Below are positions 28,330-38,091 of a stretch of 64,000 nt of DNA, one piece after another. The stretch is from Blattabacterium sp. (Cryptocercus punctulatus) str. Cpu. Lineage in GTDB: Bacteria; Bacteroidota; Bacteroidia; Flavobacteriales; Blattabacteriaceae. Within the stretch, counting starts at the first letter, position 1. The number at the start of each line of letters is the position of its first letter. The DNA lies in the NCBI RefSeq assembly GCF_000236405.1, contig NC_016621.1, forward strand, positions 471,001 to 535,000, read 5' to 3'. The translations under genes were made by a program, and so were the position numbers. The notes below the pieces were generated by a model, which was not told where the DNA came from, did no database searches, and saw nothing but the letters and a program-made list of their open reading frames with translations.

Positions 28330-28460
28330 AAGATTAAAAAAATATTTTATAATTTTTTAGATTGAAATTCAAATTAATTTGTATAATTGCATTTATAGTA
28401 AAGATACTATCTTAAAAGCCAAGATTGGCATATATAAAATCTAACCCAATTACTTTCATT

Positions 28461-30017
28461 ATGTATGATATTACTGAATTAAAAAGTAAAAAACTTTTTG
28501 AATTACAGGAGATTGCTCGTTCTTTAGGATTAAAAAAATGTACACAATTACGAAAAAACGAACTCCTAGAAAAAATAATTTCCATTTTCAATAAAAAAAA
28601 ATATCCTCAAATGTCTTCTTCAAAGATAGAAAATTCTTTATTAAAAAAAGGATTTAAAATTATAAAAAAAACAGAATCTAAGATCCAATTTTCAGAAAAT
28701 ATTAATGAAAAAAAGAAATTTATTCCTAAGGAAAATTTAAAAACATCTTCCAACATTCCAGAAGAAACTGGAAAATATAAAAAAAAATATTTTCCAAGTT
28801 GGAAAAAAATTGATAGATCGGAATTTAAAACTCCTATTAGTACTACAGATAGTAGATTTTCACAAAAAGCATCCAATAAATATCGTGCTCCTGAATATGA
28901 ATTTGAGGGAATTATAATTAGTGAAGGAGTTCTAGATATTATGCAAGAAAACTATGGTTTTTTAAGGTCTTCTGATTTTAATTATTTATCATCTCCTGAT
29001 GATATTTACGTTTCTCAATCTCAAATTAGACTTTTTGGAATGAAAACTGGAGACACGATAAGAGGAGAGGTTCGTCCTCCTAAAGAAGGAGAAAAATATT
29101 TTCCTTTAATTAAAGTTATTGAAATTAATGGAAGAAATCCTTCTTTTGTAAGAGAAAGAGATTCTTTTGAACATTTAACTCCACTTTTCCCCAATGAAAA
29201 ATTTAAATTAGCTGAAAAAAATGCGACTCTTTCTACAAGAATAGTAGATCTTTTCACACCAATAGGAAAAGGACAAAGAGGAATGATTGTAGCCCCTCCA
29301 AAAACAGGAAAAACTACTTTATTAAAAGAAATAGCTAATGCTATTGCTGCTAATCATCCTGAGGTTTATCTAATTATTTTACTTATTGATGAAAGACCAG
29401 AGGAAGTTACAGATATGCAACGAAATGTTAAAGGAGAAGTAATCGCTTCTACTTTTGATGAACCAGCAGAAAGACATGTAAAAGTAGCTAATATTGTATT
29501 ACAAAAAGCTAAAAGAATGGTAGAATGTTCTCATGATGTTGTTATATTATTAGATTCTATCACCCGTTTAGCACGTGCATATAATACAGTTTCTCCAGCT
29601 TCTGGAAAAGTTTTATCAGGAGGAGTAGATGCCAATGCTTTGCATAGACCAAAAAGGTTCTTTGGTGCGGCTAGAAATATAGAAGATGGAGGCTCTTTAT
29701 CTATTATTGCTACCGCTATGATTGATACAGGATCAAAAATGGATGAAGTTATTTTTGAAGAATTTAAAGGGACCGGAAATAAAGAACTTCAATTAGATAG
29801 AAAAATTTCTAATAAACGAATTTATCCAGCTATTGATCTTGTTTCATCTAGTACAAGAAAGGATAATCTATTATTAGACACAAATACATTGCAAAGAATG
29901 TGGATTTTACGAAAACATCTTTCCGATATGAATCCAGTAGAAGCCATGGAATTTTTAAGATCTCGTATGGCTAGAACTAAAAATAATGAAGAATTTTTAA
30001 TATCAATGAATGGATGA
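28461..30017 (+). CDS. rho: transcription termination factor Rho
   Basis: Hexameric RNA helicase that terminates transcription. Domains in order: Rho-N helix region ([13 protein letters not shown], residues 11-23), a charged low-complexity linker (about 60-130), the cold-shock-like RNA-binding domain ([20 protein letters not shown]), and the ATPase with Walker [12 protein letters not shown] and [19 protein letters not shown] at 28461 ([12 protein letters not shown]) fits the family; an in-frame start 12 codons upstream is less likely. 518 aa. Divergent from DUF4293 and followed by tRNA-fMet after about 60 bases. Confidence 0.96.
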   Translation: MYDITELKSKKLFELQEIARSLGLKKCTQLRKNELLEKIISIFNKKKYPQMSSSKIENSLLKKGFKIIKKTESKIQFSENINEKKKFIPKENLKTSSNIPEETGKYKKKYFPSWKKIDRSEFKTPISTTDSRFSQKASNKYRAPEYEFEGIIISEGVLDIMQENYGFLRSSDFNYLSSPDDIYVSQSQIRLFGMKTGDTIRGEVRPPKEGEKYFPLIKVIEINGRNPSFVRERDSFEHLTPLFPNEKFKLAEKNATLSTRIVDLFTPIGKGQRGMIVAPPKTGKTTLLKEIANAIAANHPEVYLIILLIDERPEEVTDMQRNVKGEVIASTFDEPAERHVKVANIVLQKAKRMVECSHDVVILLDSITRLARAYNTVSPASGKVLSGGVDANALHRPKRFFGAARNIEDGGSLSIIATAMIDTGSKMDEVIFEEFKGTGNKELQLDRKISNKRIYPAIDLVSSSTRKDNLLLDTNTLQRMWILRKHLSDMNPVEAMEFLRSRMARTKNNEEFLISMNG

Positions 30018-30079
30018 TCAAAATTTTTTATTGATACTTGATTTTGTTAATGAAAAACATTATATTATGAATAATACGA

Positions 30080-30152
<73 letters not shown>

Positions 30153-30196
30153 TTTTTTTTGATAACTTCATAAAATTCTTAATATATTTTTTTTTT

Positions 30197-31366
30197 ATGG
30201 TATTCTATTATTTTTTGGGAATTTTATGTTCTTTTATTTTTTTTATATTTATCTATTTTTTTAGAAAATTAGAATGTTTTTTAATAGAAAAATTAAAAGA
30301 TCATCGAAATGAAATACAAAAAATATTTCAATATGATAGAATTGAATTTGAAAATTCTTTTAAAGAGATTAAGAATGAAATGGTACAATCTATAATAGAT
30401 TTTCAAAATTCTATTGATGGAAGAATTCAGTTTTATATTGAAAATCAATCTAATAAATTAAATTTTATTCATTTAGAACAAGAAAAATTGGTTAGAATAA
30501 CAGAGAAAAAATTAGAAGAAATTAAAGAAAATGTGAATGAAAAACTTCAAAACTCTTTGAGTTTACATTTGGATAAATCTTTTGAAATAATTGGAAATCA
30601 TTTGTCTTTTTTACAGGAAAGTGTGGGAGATATGAAGAATTTAGCACAGGATGTAAATGTTTTAAAAAGGACTTTAAATCATGTAAAAATATGTGGAAGT
30701 TTTAGTGAAATGCAATTATCTATGCTTTTGCAACAGATTCTATCCCCAGAACAATATGCCTGTAACGTAGTGACTAAATCTAGTACAAATTTTGTAGTGG
30801 AATTTGCTATTAAACTTCCAGGACTTGGAGATGGAAATATTATTTGGTTACCGATTGATGTAAAATTTCCAAAAGAAACTTATGAAAAAGTACAAATAGC
30901 TTATAATTTAGGAGAAAAAAAAATTATAGAAATAGCTAAAAAAAATATGGTATCTGTTATTAAAAAAATGTCTAAGGATATTAATGATAAATATATAGAT
31001 CCTCCACATACTACTAATTTTGCTATTCTTTTTTTGCCATTTGAAGGAATATATGCTGAAATAGTAAAAAATTCCAGCTTATTAGAAGAATTACAAAGAA
31101 AATATAAAATTGTAATTACCGGACCTTCTACATTAGCTGCTATGTTAAATAGTTTACAGATTGGGTTTCGTACTTTAGCTATTCAAAAAAAAAGTTCCGA
31201 AGTATGGAAAGTTTTAGAAACTGTAAAAAAAGAATTTATAAAATTTGGATCATTACTTCATCAAGCACAAGATAAATTACAAGAAGCTACGAAAAATATA
31301 GATAAAGTAATGGGTGTTAGGAAAAATTTAATTGAAAAAAAATTAAGAGATATAGATAATTATTAG
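30197..31366 (+). CDS. rmuC: DNA recombination protein RmuC family
   Basis: RmuC limits inversions at short inverted repeats and is a predicted nuclease-fold protein anchored to the membrane. The N-terminus has one hydrophobic helix (residues about 1-22), then a coiled-coil rich stretch (about 25-160), then the RmuC domain with WLPIDVKFPKETYEKV, KDINDKYIDPPHTTNFAILFLP and the FEGIYAEI segment. ATG at 30197 is used; an upstream in-frame start would lie inside the tRNA. Length 389 aa is normal. It ends one base before the tRNA-Ser gene. Confidence 0.93.
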   Translation: MVFYYFLGILCSFIFFIFIYFFRKLECFLIEKLKDHRNEIQKIFQYDRIEFENSFKEIKNEMVQSIIDFQNSIDGRIQFYIENQSNKLNFIHLEQEKLVRITEKKLEEIKENVNEKLQNSLSLHLDKSFEIIGNHLSFLQESVGDMKNLAQDVNVLKRTLNHVKICGSFSEMQLSMLLQQILSPEQYACNVVTKSSTNFVVEFAIKLPGLGDGNIIWLPIDVKFPKETYEKVQIAYNLGEKKIIEIAKKNMVSVIKKMSKDINDKYIDPPHTTNFAILFLPFEGIYAEIVKNSSLLEELQRKYKIVITGPSTLAAMLNSLQIGFRTLAIQKKSSEVWKVLETVKKEFIKFGSLLHQAQDKLQEATKNIDKVMGVRKNLIEKKLRDIDNY

Positions 31367-31454
31367 CGGAGAGAAAGGGATTCGAACCCTTGACACTTTT
31401 TTTTTGTGAACACGCTTTCCAGGCGTGCGCCTTAATCCTCTCGGCCATCTCTCC
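31367..31454 (-). tRNA. tRNA-Ser(GGA)
   Basis: Type II tRNA. Acceptor GGAGAGA pairs with the TCTCTCC 3' strand, discriminator G; anticodon stem-loop CACGC-CTGGAAA-GCGTG gives anticodon GGA; T arm AAGGG-TTCGAAT-CCCTT. The variable arm pairs TCAC/GTG around a loop of nine A residues, an unusual poly(A) loop. It lies 8 bases after the rnpB P1 helix on the same strand and one base after the convergent rmuC stop. Confidence 0.96.
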
Positions 31455-31462
31455 TAAAATCC

Positions 31463-31777
31463 AAAATAAAAGTAAAACTATAAGCCGGATTCTGTTTTTA
31501 TACCTATCATTTATCTAGGATAGTAGTTACCTATTATCTCTATCTGCCTACCCCCCGGTATCAACCGAGTCAGTTTTCCGGTATATATGGCATTTCACCG
31601 TACAGAGTTTACATGATTTCACTACAGCTTATATTTTTTTTATATATATTATGTACTTCCTTTCTGTTGCACTATTCCTCACCTTACGGTGGATGGATGT
31701 TATCCATTGTACTGCTCTATGGTGTCCGGACTTTCCTCATTATTTAATAATGTGATAGGACGTCTTACTTTTATTTT
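31463..31777 (-). ncRNA. rnpB: RNase P RNA (M1 RNA)
   Basis: Catalytic RNA of RNase P. On the minus strand it has the conserved CR-I segment GAGGAAAGTCCGGAC near its 5' end, the mid-region AGGAATAGTGCAACAGAAAG, the L15 segment GATACCGGGGGGTAGGCAGA-like stretch and the 3' ACAGAATCCGGCTTATAG. A 16-base P1 helix pairs 31762-31777 with 31463-31478 (AAAATAAAAGTAAGAC with GTTTTACTTTTATTTT, one G-U). The 5' strand of P1 includes the stop codon of yebC (31771-31773), so the RNA is probably processed from the yebC transcript, which continues into tRNA-Ser. Exact ends are estimates. Confidence 0.95.
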
Positions 31778-32487
31778 ATTACCATATTGGAGTAAATATT
31801 TTTTATATTTTCATTTTTTTTAAGTTTTTCAATAAAATTTGATATTTTTTTCCCATTTTCTTTTGAAATAAATTTAGGATGTTTAGCAATTCGTTGGATG
31901 ATAGATTTATGAACAATTTTTAATTTTTCATAATTATTTTTCATTAAACCAAAATATTTAAAATCTGTATATATATACATTTTTTTTTCATCCTTTCTGA
32001 TCTCTTTTGCTCCAAAATCTATGGAAATTAATTCAAAATTATCCATTGAGCAAGGAATATCTTTTTTTTTTATAGAAAAAATACCTATCCGATTAAATAA
32101 ATGAGTCAATGTTCCATTATGAAATAATCTTCCTCCATTTTTGTTAAAAAAAATTTTTACATTGGAAGTAGTTTTAATACTATTATCCGTCATACATTCT
32201 ATAATCAAACTAATTCCTTGTATTTGTCCCTCTAAATTTAAATTTTTGTAATTATTTTTATTATTTTTTGAAGCTTTTTGTATAGTTTTTTCTATAGTTA
32301 TTTTGGGGATATTCAATGATTTTGCGTTAATAATAGCTTTTTTCAAACGAAAAGAATTATTATTTGATCCTAATTCTCTAACAGCCATATAAATTTCTTT
32401 AATGATTTTAGAGAATTTTTTAGATTTTATAAAATCTTGATGAGATTTTCTATGTTGGATATTTGTCCACTTGCTATGTCCTGACAT
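31771..32487 (-). CDS. yebC: YebC/PmpR family regulatory protein
   Basis: YebC family protein, described as a DNA-binding regulator and more recently linked to translation of proline-rich stretches. The start MSGHSKWTNIQHRKS is the family signature, followed by KIIKEIYMAVRELG and MIIECMTDN-type segments. Length 238 aa is normal. The last codons and stop lie within the P1 helix of rnpB. It is divergent from rpmB across a 122-bp spacer. Confidence 0.94.
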   Translation of the reverse strand: MSGHSKWTNIQHRKSHQDFIKSKKFSKIIKEIYMAVRELGSNNNSFRLKKAIINAKSLNIPKITIEKTIQKASKNNKNNYKNLNLEGQIQGISLIIECMTDNSIKTTSNVKIFFNKNGGRLFHNGTLTHLFNRIGIFSIKKKDIPCSMDNFELISIDFGAKEIRKDEKKMYIYTDFKYFGLMKNNYEKLKIVHKSIIQRIAKHPKFISKENGKKISNFIEKLKKNENIKNIYSNMVIK

Positions 32488-32609
32488 GGAATTTTTATAA
32501 TTATTTATAAAGTACTTTTGAATAGACAGATTTTTTTTATCTATCTTCGCTAAAAAATCACTAACTATAAATAAAAAATTGAAAAAACAATTTAGTAAAA
32601 AAAATAATT

Positions 32610-32855
32610 ATGTCAAAAGTTTGTGAACTTACAGGAAAAAGAGCAATGATAGGGAATCGAGTTTCTCATGCTAACAATAAAAATAAACGTCGTTTCAATA
32701 TAAATTTATGCAAAAAACGTTTTTTTTTAACAAAAGAAAAAAAATGGATTACTTTAAAAATTTGTACTTCTGTTATTAAATTGATTAATAAAATTGGAAT
32801 TGAAAATACATTAAAACGTTTTAAATATAAATATTATGGGAAAGAAAGGAAATAG
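32610..32855 (+). CDS. rpmB: 50S ribosomal protein L28
   Basis: Ribosomal protein L28. [29 protein letters not shown] is the family N-terminus in Bacteroidota form (shown in the first 29 residues), with [20 protein letters not shown] in the second half. Length 81 aa is normal. It overlaps rpmG by 20 bases, and the gene order rpmB-rpmG-DUF4295-ftsY is typical for Bacteroidota. Confidence 0.96.
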   Translation: MSKVCELTGKRAMIGNRVSHANNKNKRRFNINLCKKRFFLTKEKKWITLKICTSVIKLINKIGIENTLKRFKYKYYGKERK

Positions 32856-33018
32856 AATACAAATAATATTGGAATGTTCTGAACAAAAAAAAACGGGGGT
32901 TTCTGGCTCCTATAGATATATTACTACAAAAAATAAAAAAAATACTCCAAATAGAATGAAATTAAAAAAATATAATCCAAAATTGAGAAAATACACAATT
33001 TATAAGGAAATAAAATAA
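32836..33018 (+). CDS. rpmG: 50S ribosomal protein L33
   Basis: Ribosomal protein L33. The start [20 protein letters not shown] and the segment [21 protein letters not shown] match the family. The zinc-binding cysteine pairs of some L33 forms are absent, so this is the zinc-independent type. Length 60 aa. It begins inside the rpmB end (20-base overlap) and is followed by a DUF4295 gene after two bases. Confidence 0.96.
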   Translation: MGKKGNRIQIILECSEQKKTGVSGSYRYITTKNKKNTPNRMKLKKYNPKLRKYTIYKEIK

Positions 33019-33020
33019 AT

Positions 33021-33185
33021 ATGTCTAAAAAAATTGTAGAAAATAAAAATAAAAAAAATGATAAAAAGATGATTATGGCTATTCGAGTAATTAAATCTAA
33101 AAAATCAGGTTTTTACACTTTTGAAAATAAAATCATAACCGATAATGAAGTAGATAAATTTTTCCAGTATAAAATGAAAAATTAA
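33021..33185 (+). CDS. DUF4295 family small basic protein
   Basis: A 54-aa basic protein (ATG 33021, TAA 33183-33185). The centre MAIRVIKSKKSGFYTFENKI and the following TDNEVDKFF match DUF4295 of Bacteroidota, a protein nearly always found between rpmG and ftsY, as here. Function is not established; the ribosomal-protein context and high Lys content suggest a ribosome-associated role. Very short, so easily missed in gene calling. Confidence 0.88.
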   Translation: MSKKIVENKNKKNDKKMIMAIRVIKSKKSGFYTFENKIITDNEVDKFFQYKMKN

Positions 33186-33215
33186 TTGTTTAGTATTTAA
33201 ATTCAATCAATAAAA

Positions 33216-34214
33216 ATGTTTTTTCTAAAAAAAAATAAAATAAAAGAAGCATTCGATCAGGAATTAAAAAAAACTAGAGAATCCTTTTTCTCTAGAATAA
33301 AAAATATTTTTTCACGAAAATCAACATTGAAAATTGATATAGAAGAATTTCTAGATCATATAGAAGATATATTATTATCTTCGGATATAGGGACCAAAAC
33401 TACCATTAAAATCATTCATAATCTTAAAAATAGAATTAAAAAGGAAAAATATGAAGATGATCAAAAATTATATGAATTTTTGAAAGAAGAAATGAAAGTC
33501 CCTTTTATGGATATTAAAAATGAAGGGTTAGAACGAACAATAAAAAAATATAAAAAAAAACCATATGTAATTATGATAATTGGTGTCAATGGAGTAGGAA
33601 AAACTACTACTATTGGTAAATTAGCATTTTTTTTAAAAAAAAAAGGATTTAATTTAATTATAGGAGCTTCGGATACATTTCGTGCAGCGGCTATACGACA
33701 ACTTGAAATATGGTCAAAAAAAGTAAATATTCCATTGATCAAACAACATATGTATGCAGATCCAGCTTCTGTTGCGTACGATACTTTGCAATCTGCAAAA
33801 TCTAAAAATATGGACGTTGTATTGATTGATACAGCTGGTAGATTACAAAATAAAATTGGACTTATGGAAGAACTTGCTAAAATAAGTAGGGTTATGAAAA
33901 AAGTTATACCTGAAGCTCCTCATGAAATTATACTTGTTTTGGATTCTACAACGGGTCAAAATGCGTTTGAACAAGTGAAAAAATTTTCTTTTTTTGTGAA
34001 AATTTCTTCTATAATATTAACAAAATTAGAAGGTACTGCTAAAGGAGGAGTAGTCATAGGAATTGTGGATCAATTTAAAATACCTATTAAATATATTGGA
34101 ATAGGAGAAAAAATACAAGATTTGAAAGAATTTGATGGTAAAAAATTTATCGATTCTTTTTTTCTTAGTACTACTTATCAAAAAAATAAAGAAGATATAA
34201 TACAAGATAATTGA
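33216..34214 (+). CDS. ftsY: signal recognition particle receptor FtsY
   Basis: SRP-GTPase receptor that docks ribosome-SRP complexes at the membrane. NG domain with the P-loop GVNGVGKTTTIGKLA, DTFRAAAIRQLEIW, LIDTAGRLQNK and TKLEGTAKGGVVIG. The N-terminal acidic A domain is very short, as in other Bacteroidota. Length 332 aa. Last gene of the rpmB-rpmG-DUF4295-ftsY group; htpG follows 39 bases later. Confidence 0.97.
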   Translation: MFFLKKNKIKEAFDQELKKTRESFFSRIKNIFSRKSTLKIDIEEFLDHIEDILLSSDIGTKTTIKIIHNLKNRIKKEKYEDDQKLYEFLKEEMKVPFMDIKNEGLERTIKKYKKKPYVIMIIGVNGVGKTTTIGKLAFFLKKKGFNLIIGASDTFRAAAIRQLEIWSKKVNIPLIKQHMYADPASVAYDTLQSAKSKNMDVVLIDTAGRLQNKIGLMEELAKISRVMKKVIPEAPHEIILVLDSTTGQNAFEQVKKFSFFVKISSIILTKLEGTAKGGVVIGIVDQFKIPIKYIGIGEKIQDLKEFDGKKFIDSFFLSTTYQKNKEDIIQDN

Positions 34215-34253
34215 TCTTATTTTTTTTCTATTTTTTATTAAAATTTTTTAATT

Positions 34254-36098
34254 ATGGAAAATAATAAAATTAGTGTTACTTCAGATAATATTTTTCCAAT
34301 TATAAAAAGATTTCTTTATTCTGATCAAGAAATTTTTTTACGAGAACTAGTTTCCAATGCAACAGATGCAATTTTAAAATTAAAAATTCTAGAAAAAGTA
34401 AATGAAATAGATGAGATAATTAATGATAATTTATTGAAAATTAAAATAAGAATAGATAAAAAAAATAATACAATTCATATCATTGATAATGGAATTGGAA
34501 TGACAAAAGAAGAAGTAGAAAAATATATCAATAAAATAGCTTTTTCTGGAGCGGAAGAATTTATTCAAAAATATCAAGATAATGCATCTTCTATCATTGG
34601 TCATTTTGGATTAGGATTTTATTCTTCTTTTATGGTAGCAAAAAAGGTAATTATTATTACTCAATCTTATATAAAAAATTCATATACAGTATTATGGTCA
34701 TGCGAAGGGACTCCAAAATTTCGTATGGTAGAAACTGAAAAAAGAGAAAGAGGAACAGAAATAATTTTATTTCTTAATGAAGATAGTAAAGAATTTTTAG
34801 AATACAATCGTATTTTAAAATTACTTCATAAATATTGTAAATTTATGCCGATTCCTATATTCCTATTTTCAGAAGAAGAAGAAAAAGAAATTAGAATCAA
34901 CAATATTGATCCTATTTGGAAAAAAAATCCTATTCATTTAAGTGACAAAGACTATTTAAATTTTTATCATGAATTATATCCAAAAGATTTAGAAGAAGCA
35001 TTATTTTGGGCTCATCTAAATATAGACCATCCCTTTCATTTAACAGGCATTTTATATTTTCCAAAAATAGAAAATAAAATAAATGTTCAAAAAGGTAGAA
35101 TTCATTTATATAAAAATCAAGTTTATATAACAGATAATTTAAAAGGAATAGTTCCAGATTTTCTAAGTTTATTAAAGGGAATTATAGATTCCCCAGATCT
35201 TCCTCTGAATGTTTCACGTTCTCATTTTCAATTGAATACATCAGTAAAAAATATATCAAAATATATAATAAGAAAAATTGCTGATAAACTTAATTCTATG
35301 TTTAAAAAAGATAGAAAAAATTTTCAAAAAAAGTGGGAATACATAAAAATTATCATAGAATATGGGATGATTAGTACCCAAAATTTTTTTGATAAAGCTA
35401 ATAATTTTTTCATTTATCTTACAATAAATGGAGAATTTTTTACTTTAGAGGAATTAAAAGAAAAAGTAAAAAATTCTCAAAAAAATAAAGATGAAAAAAT
35501 TGTTTTTCTTTATACTTCAGATAAAGAAAAACAATATAGTTATATTAAAGAAGCAGAAAAAAGATCTTATGAAGTTTTAATTTTAAATAGTCCACTTACA
35601 GCACATTTAATACAAAAATTGGAAATTACTCATAATGATATTTCTTTTGTTCGTGTAGATTCAGATCATATTGATAAATTAATCGATAATAAAAAAGAAA
35701 AATATTATTCTGAACTTTCTGAAAAAGAAAAAGAAGATTTAAAAAATTTTGTAAATAAAAATTTAATAAAAGAATATGAGTTTTCCGTAAAATTGGAAAA
35801 CTTATCTAAAATTGATCCTCCTTTTTTGATCATTATACCAGAATTTATAAGAAGAATGAGAGAAATTAGTACTTTAGGAAAAAATATTATAAAACATGAT
35901 AAAGAAAAATTTTATCAATTAATTGTCAATACAAATCATATTTTAATGAAGAAAATATTAATGCAATCATGTAATGCAAGAAAAAAAGAACTTATTCAAG
36001 AAGCTTTAAATTTTACACTTTTATCAAATAATTTATTAAAAGGAAAAAATCTCATTATTTTTATTTCAAAAAAAATAGAAGATCTTACTAATCAATAA
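34254..36098 (+). CDS. htpG: molecular chaperone HtpG (Hsp90)
   Basis: ATP-dependent Hsp90 chaperone. The GHKL ATPase motifs are visible: FLRELVSNATDAI (motif 1), IDNGIGMTKEEV (motif 2) and IGHFGLGFYSSFMVA (lid/motif 3). The middle domain contains SPDLPLNVSRSHFQ with the catalytic Arg region. Length 614 aa is normal for HtpG without the eukaryotic charged linker. It converges with the exonuclease gene, stops 11 bases apart. Confidence 0.97.
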   Translation: MENNKISVTSDNIFPIIKRFLYSDQEIFLRELVSNATDAILKLKILEKVNEIDEIINDNLLKIKIRIDKKNNTIHIIDNGIGMTKEEVEKYINKIAFSGAEEFIQKYQDNASSIIGHFGLGFYSSFMVAKKVIIITQSYIKNSYTVLWSCEGTPKFRMVETEKRERGTEIILFLNEDSKEFLEYNRILKLLHKYCKFMPIPIFLFSEEEEKEIRINNIDPIWKKNPIHLSDKDYLNFYHELYPKDLEEALFWAHLNIDHPFHLTGILYFPKIENKINVQKGRIHLYKNQVYITDNLKGIVPDFLSLLKGIIDSPDLPLNVSRSHFQLNTSVKNISKYIIRKIADKLNSMFKKDRKNFQKKWEYIKIIIEYGMISTQNFFDKANNFFIYLTINGEFFTLEELKEKVKNSQKNKDEKIVFLYTSDKEKQYSYIKEAEKRSYEVLILNSPLTAHLIQKLEITHNDISFVRVDSDHIDKLIDNKKEKYYSELSEKEKEDLKNFVNKNLIKEYEFSVKLENLSKIDPPFLIIIPEFIRRMREISTLGKNIIKHDKEKFYQLIVNTNHILMKKILMQSCNARKKELIQEALNFTLLSNNLLKGKNLIIFISKKIEDLTNQ

Positions 36099-36109
36099 AA
36101 ATCAATTAG

Positions 36110-36880
36110 TTAGTTATTATTAAATTTTTTTAATTTAATACTTGTTAATACTTTTTTTGTATATAAAGGAAAATCTGAATTTTGTATCCAATCATAATAA
36201 TTGGTATCTTTTTTAAAAATTTTGAATATTTTTTCTCCTTTATATTTTCCAAAATTGAATATTTCATCCCCATTTTCATCTATTTTTATAAAACCAGCAA
36301 GATCGGCTATATTTTTTTGATAAGAAAATTTGTTTAGACTTTTCACATCTTTTTTGAGATCTTTATATTTTTCTAATTGAGCAAGTAATATTTCATACGT
36401 AGCAAATGTATCTGCTTTGGAACTATGGGCCTTTACAAGATTTTTTTTACAATAATATTTATAAGCAGCTGAAAGATTTCTAGGTTCCATTTTGTGAAAA
36501 ATTACTTGTACGTCTATTGTATTATGTTTTTTGATATCAAAAGAAATTCCTGCACGTAACATTTCTTCCACTAAAATGGGAATGTCAAATCTATTAGAAT
36601 TATAACCTGCTAAATCCGTATTTTCAATCATTTTTAGAATCGGTATCGCTACATTTTTAAATGGTAATTTTCCTTCTACATCTTCATCTTTTATTCCATG
36701 AATAGCGGTAGATTTTGGTGGTATAGGCATTTCAGGAAAAATAAGCCAAGTTTTATCTTCTTGTTTCCCATTTGGAAATATTTTCAATATAGAGATTTCT
36801 ATAATTCGATCTTTTCCAATATTTATTCCTGTAGCTTCTATATCAAAGAAACAAATAGGACGATTTAGTTGTAATTTCAT
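36110..36880 (-). CDS. DnaQ-like 3'-5' exonuclease (DEDDh family)
   Basis: Exonuclease domain with the DEDD ligands: FFDIEATG (Asp, Glu, near residue 12), LAGYNSNRFDIPIL (Asp) and HSSKADTFATYEIL (His and Asp, the DEDDh type). The N-terminal 180 residues form the exonuclease; the C-terminal part has FNFGKYKGEKIFKIFKKDTNYYDWIQ, a small conserved extension seen in Bacteroidota homologues. It could be the proofreading epsilon subunit of DNA polymerase III or a stand-alone nuclease; I cannot decide between them. Six bases separate it from pssA. Confidence 0.88.
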   Translation of the reverse strand: MKLQLNRPICFFDIEATGINIGKDRIIEISILKIFPNGKQEDKTWLIFPEMPIPPKSTAIHGIKDEDVEGKLPFKNVAIPILKMIENTDLAGYNSNRFDIPILVEEMLRAGISFDIKKHNTIDVQVIFHKMEPRNLSAAYKYYCKKNLVKAHSSKADTFATYEILLAQLEKYKDLKKDVKSLNKFSYQKNIADLAGFIKIDENGDEIFNFGKYKGEKIFKIFKKDTNYYDWIQNSDFPLYTKKVLTSIKLKKFNNN

Positions 36881-36885
36881 GTTTT

Positions 36886-37623
36886 TTAATGTAATTTTTT
36901 TCTATTAAATCTATGAAAATAAATTGAAGTTATCATATATAAAATGATAATACATGGAATAGCTACTATATTTAAAGTTAATAAAAGAAGTAGACACATT
37001 AGTAAAAATAAATAACGTTTTTTATTTTTTTTCCAAGAAATACCATAAAAATTAAAGGAAATCATTGGTATTTTAGTTATTAAAAAATAACAGGAAAAAA
37101 AAATTATGAAAAACATTATAATAGGAGAAAATATCATTTTTTTTATTATAATATTTATATGATTACTAGGTATATATTTTTTCATTATAATAGATAAAGA
37201 AGTAAAAAATATGGTATTCACTGGAGTGGTCAACCCATAATTTTTTTTATCCATATAATAAGTTATATTAAATTTAGCTAACCTCCATGCCGAAAATATG
37301 GTAATCAAAAAAGAAGACCATTCTATGAATGGTATTCTTTTTTGATTACCATTCATATTTTGAAACAAAAGAAAAACTATTATCGATGGAACTAACCCAA
37401 AAGATACCATATCTGCTAAGGAATCTAATTCTTTACCAAACTTATTTTCTATTTTCATGGATCTAGATATAAATCCATCTAAAAAATCAAAAATTAATGA
37501 AAATGTTGTACAAATAGCAGAATATTCAAAAAGTTTTGATTGTAAAAAAATAATAGAAATACACCCAAAAAATAAGTTTAATAGAGTAAAAATATTTGGA
37601 ATAATTTTTGTTATTTTTTTCAT
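36886..37623 (-). CDS. pssA: CDP-diacylglycerol-serine O-phosphatidyltransferase
   Basis: Integral membrane enzyme making phosphatidylserine, precursor of phosphatidylethanolamine. The CDP-alcohol phosphotransferase motif is in DFLDGFISRSMKIENKFG followed by KELDSLADMVSFG; the usual Ala-Arg is Ser-Arg. Several hydrophobic helices surround it. Length 245 aa is typical for the Bacteroidota form. The start at 37623 is divergent from ybeY, with about 40 bases between the preferred starts. Confidence 0.9.
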   Translation of the reverse strand: MKKITKIIPNIFTLLNLFFGCISIIFLQSKLFEYSAICTTFSLIFDFLDGFISRSMKIENKFGKELDSLADMVSFGLVPSIIVFLLFQNMNGNQKRIPFIEWSSFLITIFSAWRLAKFNITYYMDKKNYGLTTPVNTIFFTSLSIIMKKYIPSNHINIIIKKMIFSPIIMFFIIFFSCYFLITKIPMISFNFYGISWKKNKKRYLFLLMCLLLLLTLNIVAIPCIIILYMITSIYFHRFNRKKLH

Positions 37624-37664
37624 TATATGATATTATCAAAATAATATTTTATTTTTTATACGCT

Positions 37665-38084
37665 ATGATAAATTTTTTTTACGAAATTTCTAATTTTTCT
37701 ATTCAAAATGAATCTATATTTATTCAATCTATTTGTATTATATTAAAAAATGAAGGAAAATATGTTGGAGATATTAATTATATTTTTTGTAGTGATAATT
37801 ATATTTTAAATATAAATAAAAAATTTCTTCGAAAAGATTATTACACTGATGTCATAGCATTTTCAGGATTTGATAAAAAAAAAAAGTATATATCAGGAGA
37901 TATCTATATTAGCATAGATAGAGTTTTAGATAATTCTAAACAATGGAATCAATTTTTTAAAGTTGAATTAAAACGTGTTATGATCCATGCTTTATTACAT
38001 TTTTTGGGGTATGATGATAAAAAAATAAAAAGTAAAAAATTAATGAGAAAAAAAGAAGAGTTTTATTTAATTTTATTTCAATAG
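37665..38084 (+). CDS. ybeY: endoribonuclease YbeY
   Basis: rRNA-maturation and ribosome quality-control RNase. The segment [21 protein letters not shown] corresponds to the metal motif HGxLHLxGYDH; the first two histidines are present but the third is Asp, as I recall for other Bacteroidota members. [11 protein letters not shown] and [13 protein letters not shown] are also family features. ATG at 37665 gives 139 aa; a longer frame starting at 37608 would overlap pssA. An 11-base A tract (37875-37885) lies inside the gene. It ends 7 bases before mnmG. Confidence 0.9.
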   Translation: MINFFYEISNFSIQNESIFIQSICIILKNEGKYVGDINYIFCSDNYILNINKKFLRKDYYTDVIAFSGFDKKKKYISGDIYISIDRVLDNSKQWNQFFKVELKRVMIHALLHFLGYDDKKIKSKKLMRKKEEFYLILFQ

Positions 38085-38091
38085 AAAAATT

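Noticed and set aside
29021-29257. 78-codon minus-strand frame within rho
   Set aside because: Antisense to conserved Rho ATPase region without its own signals.
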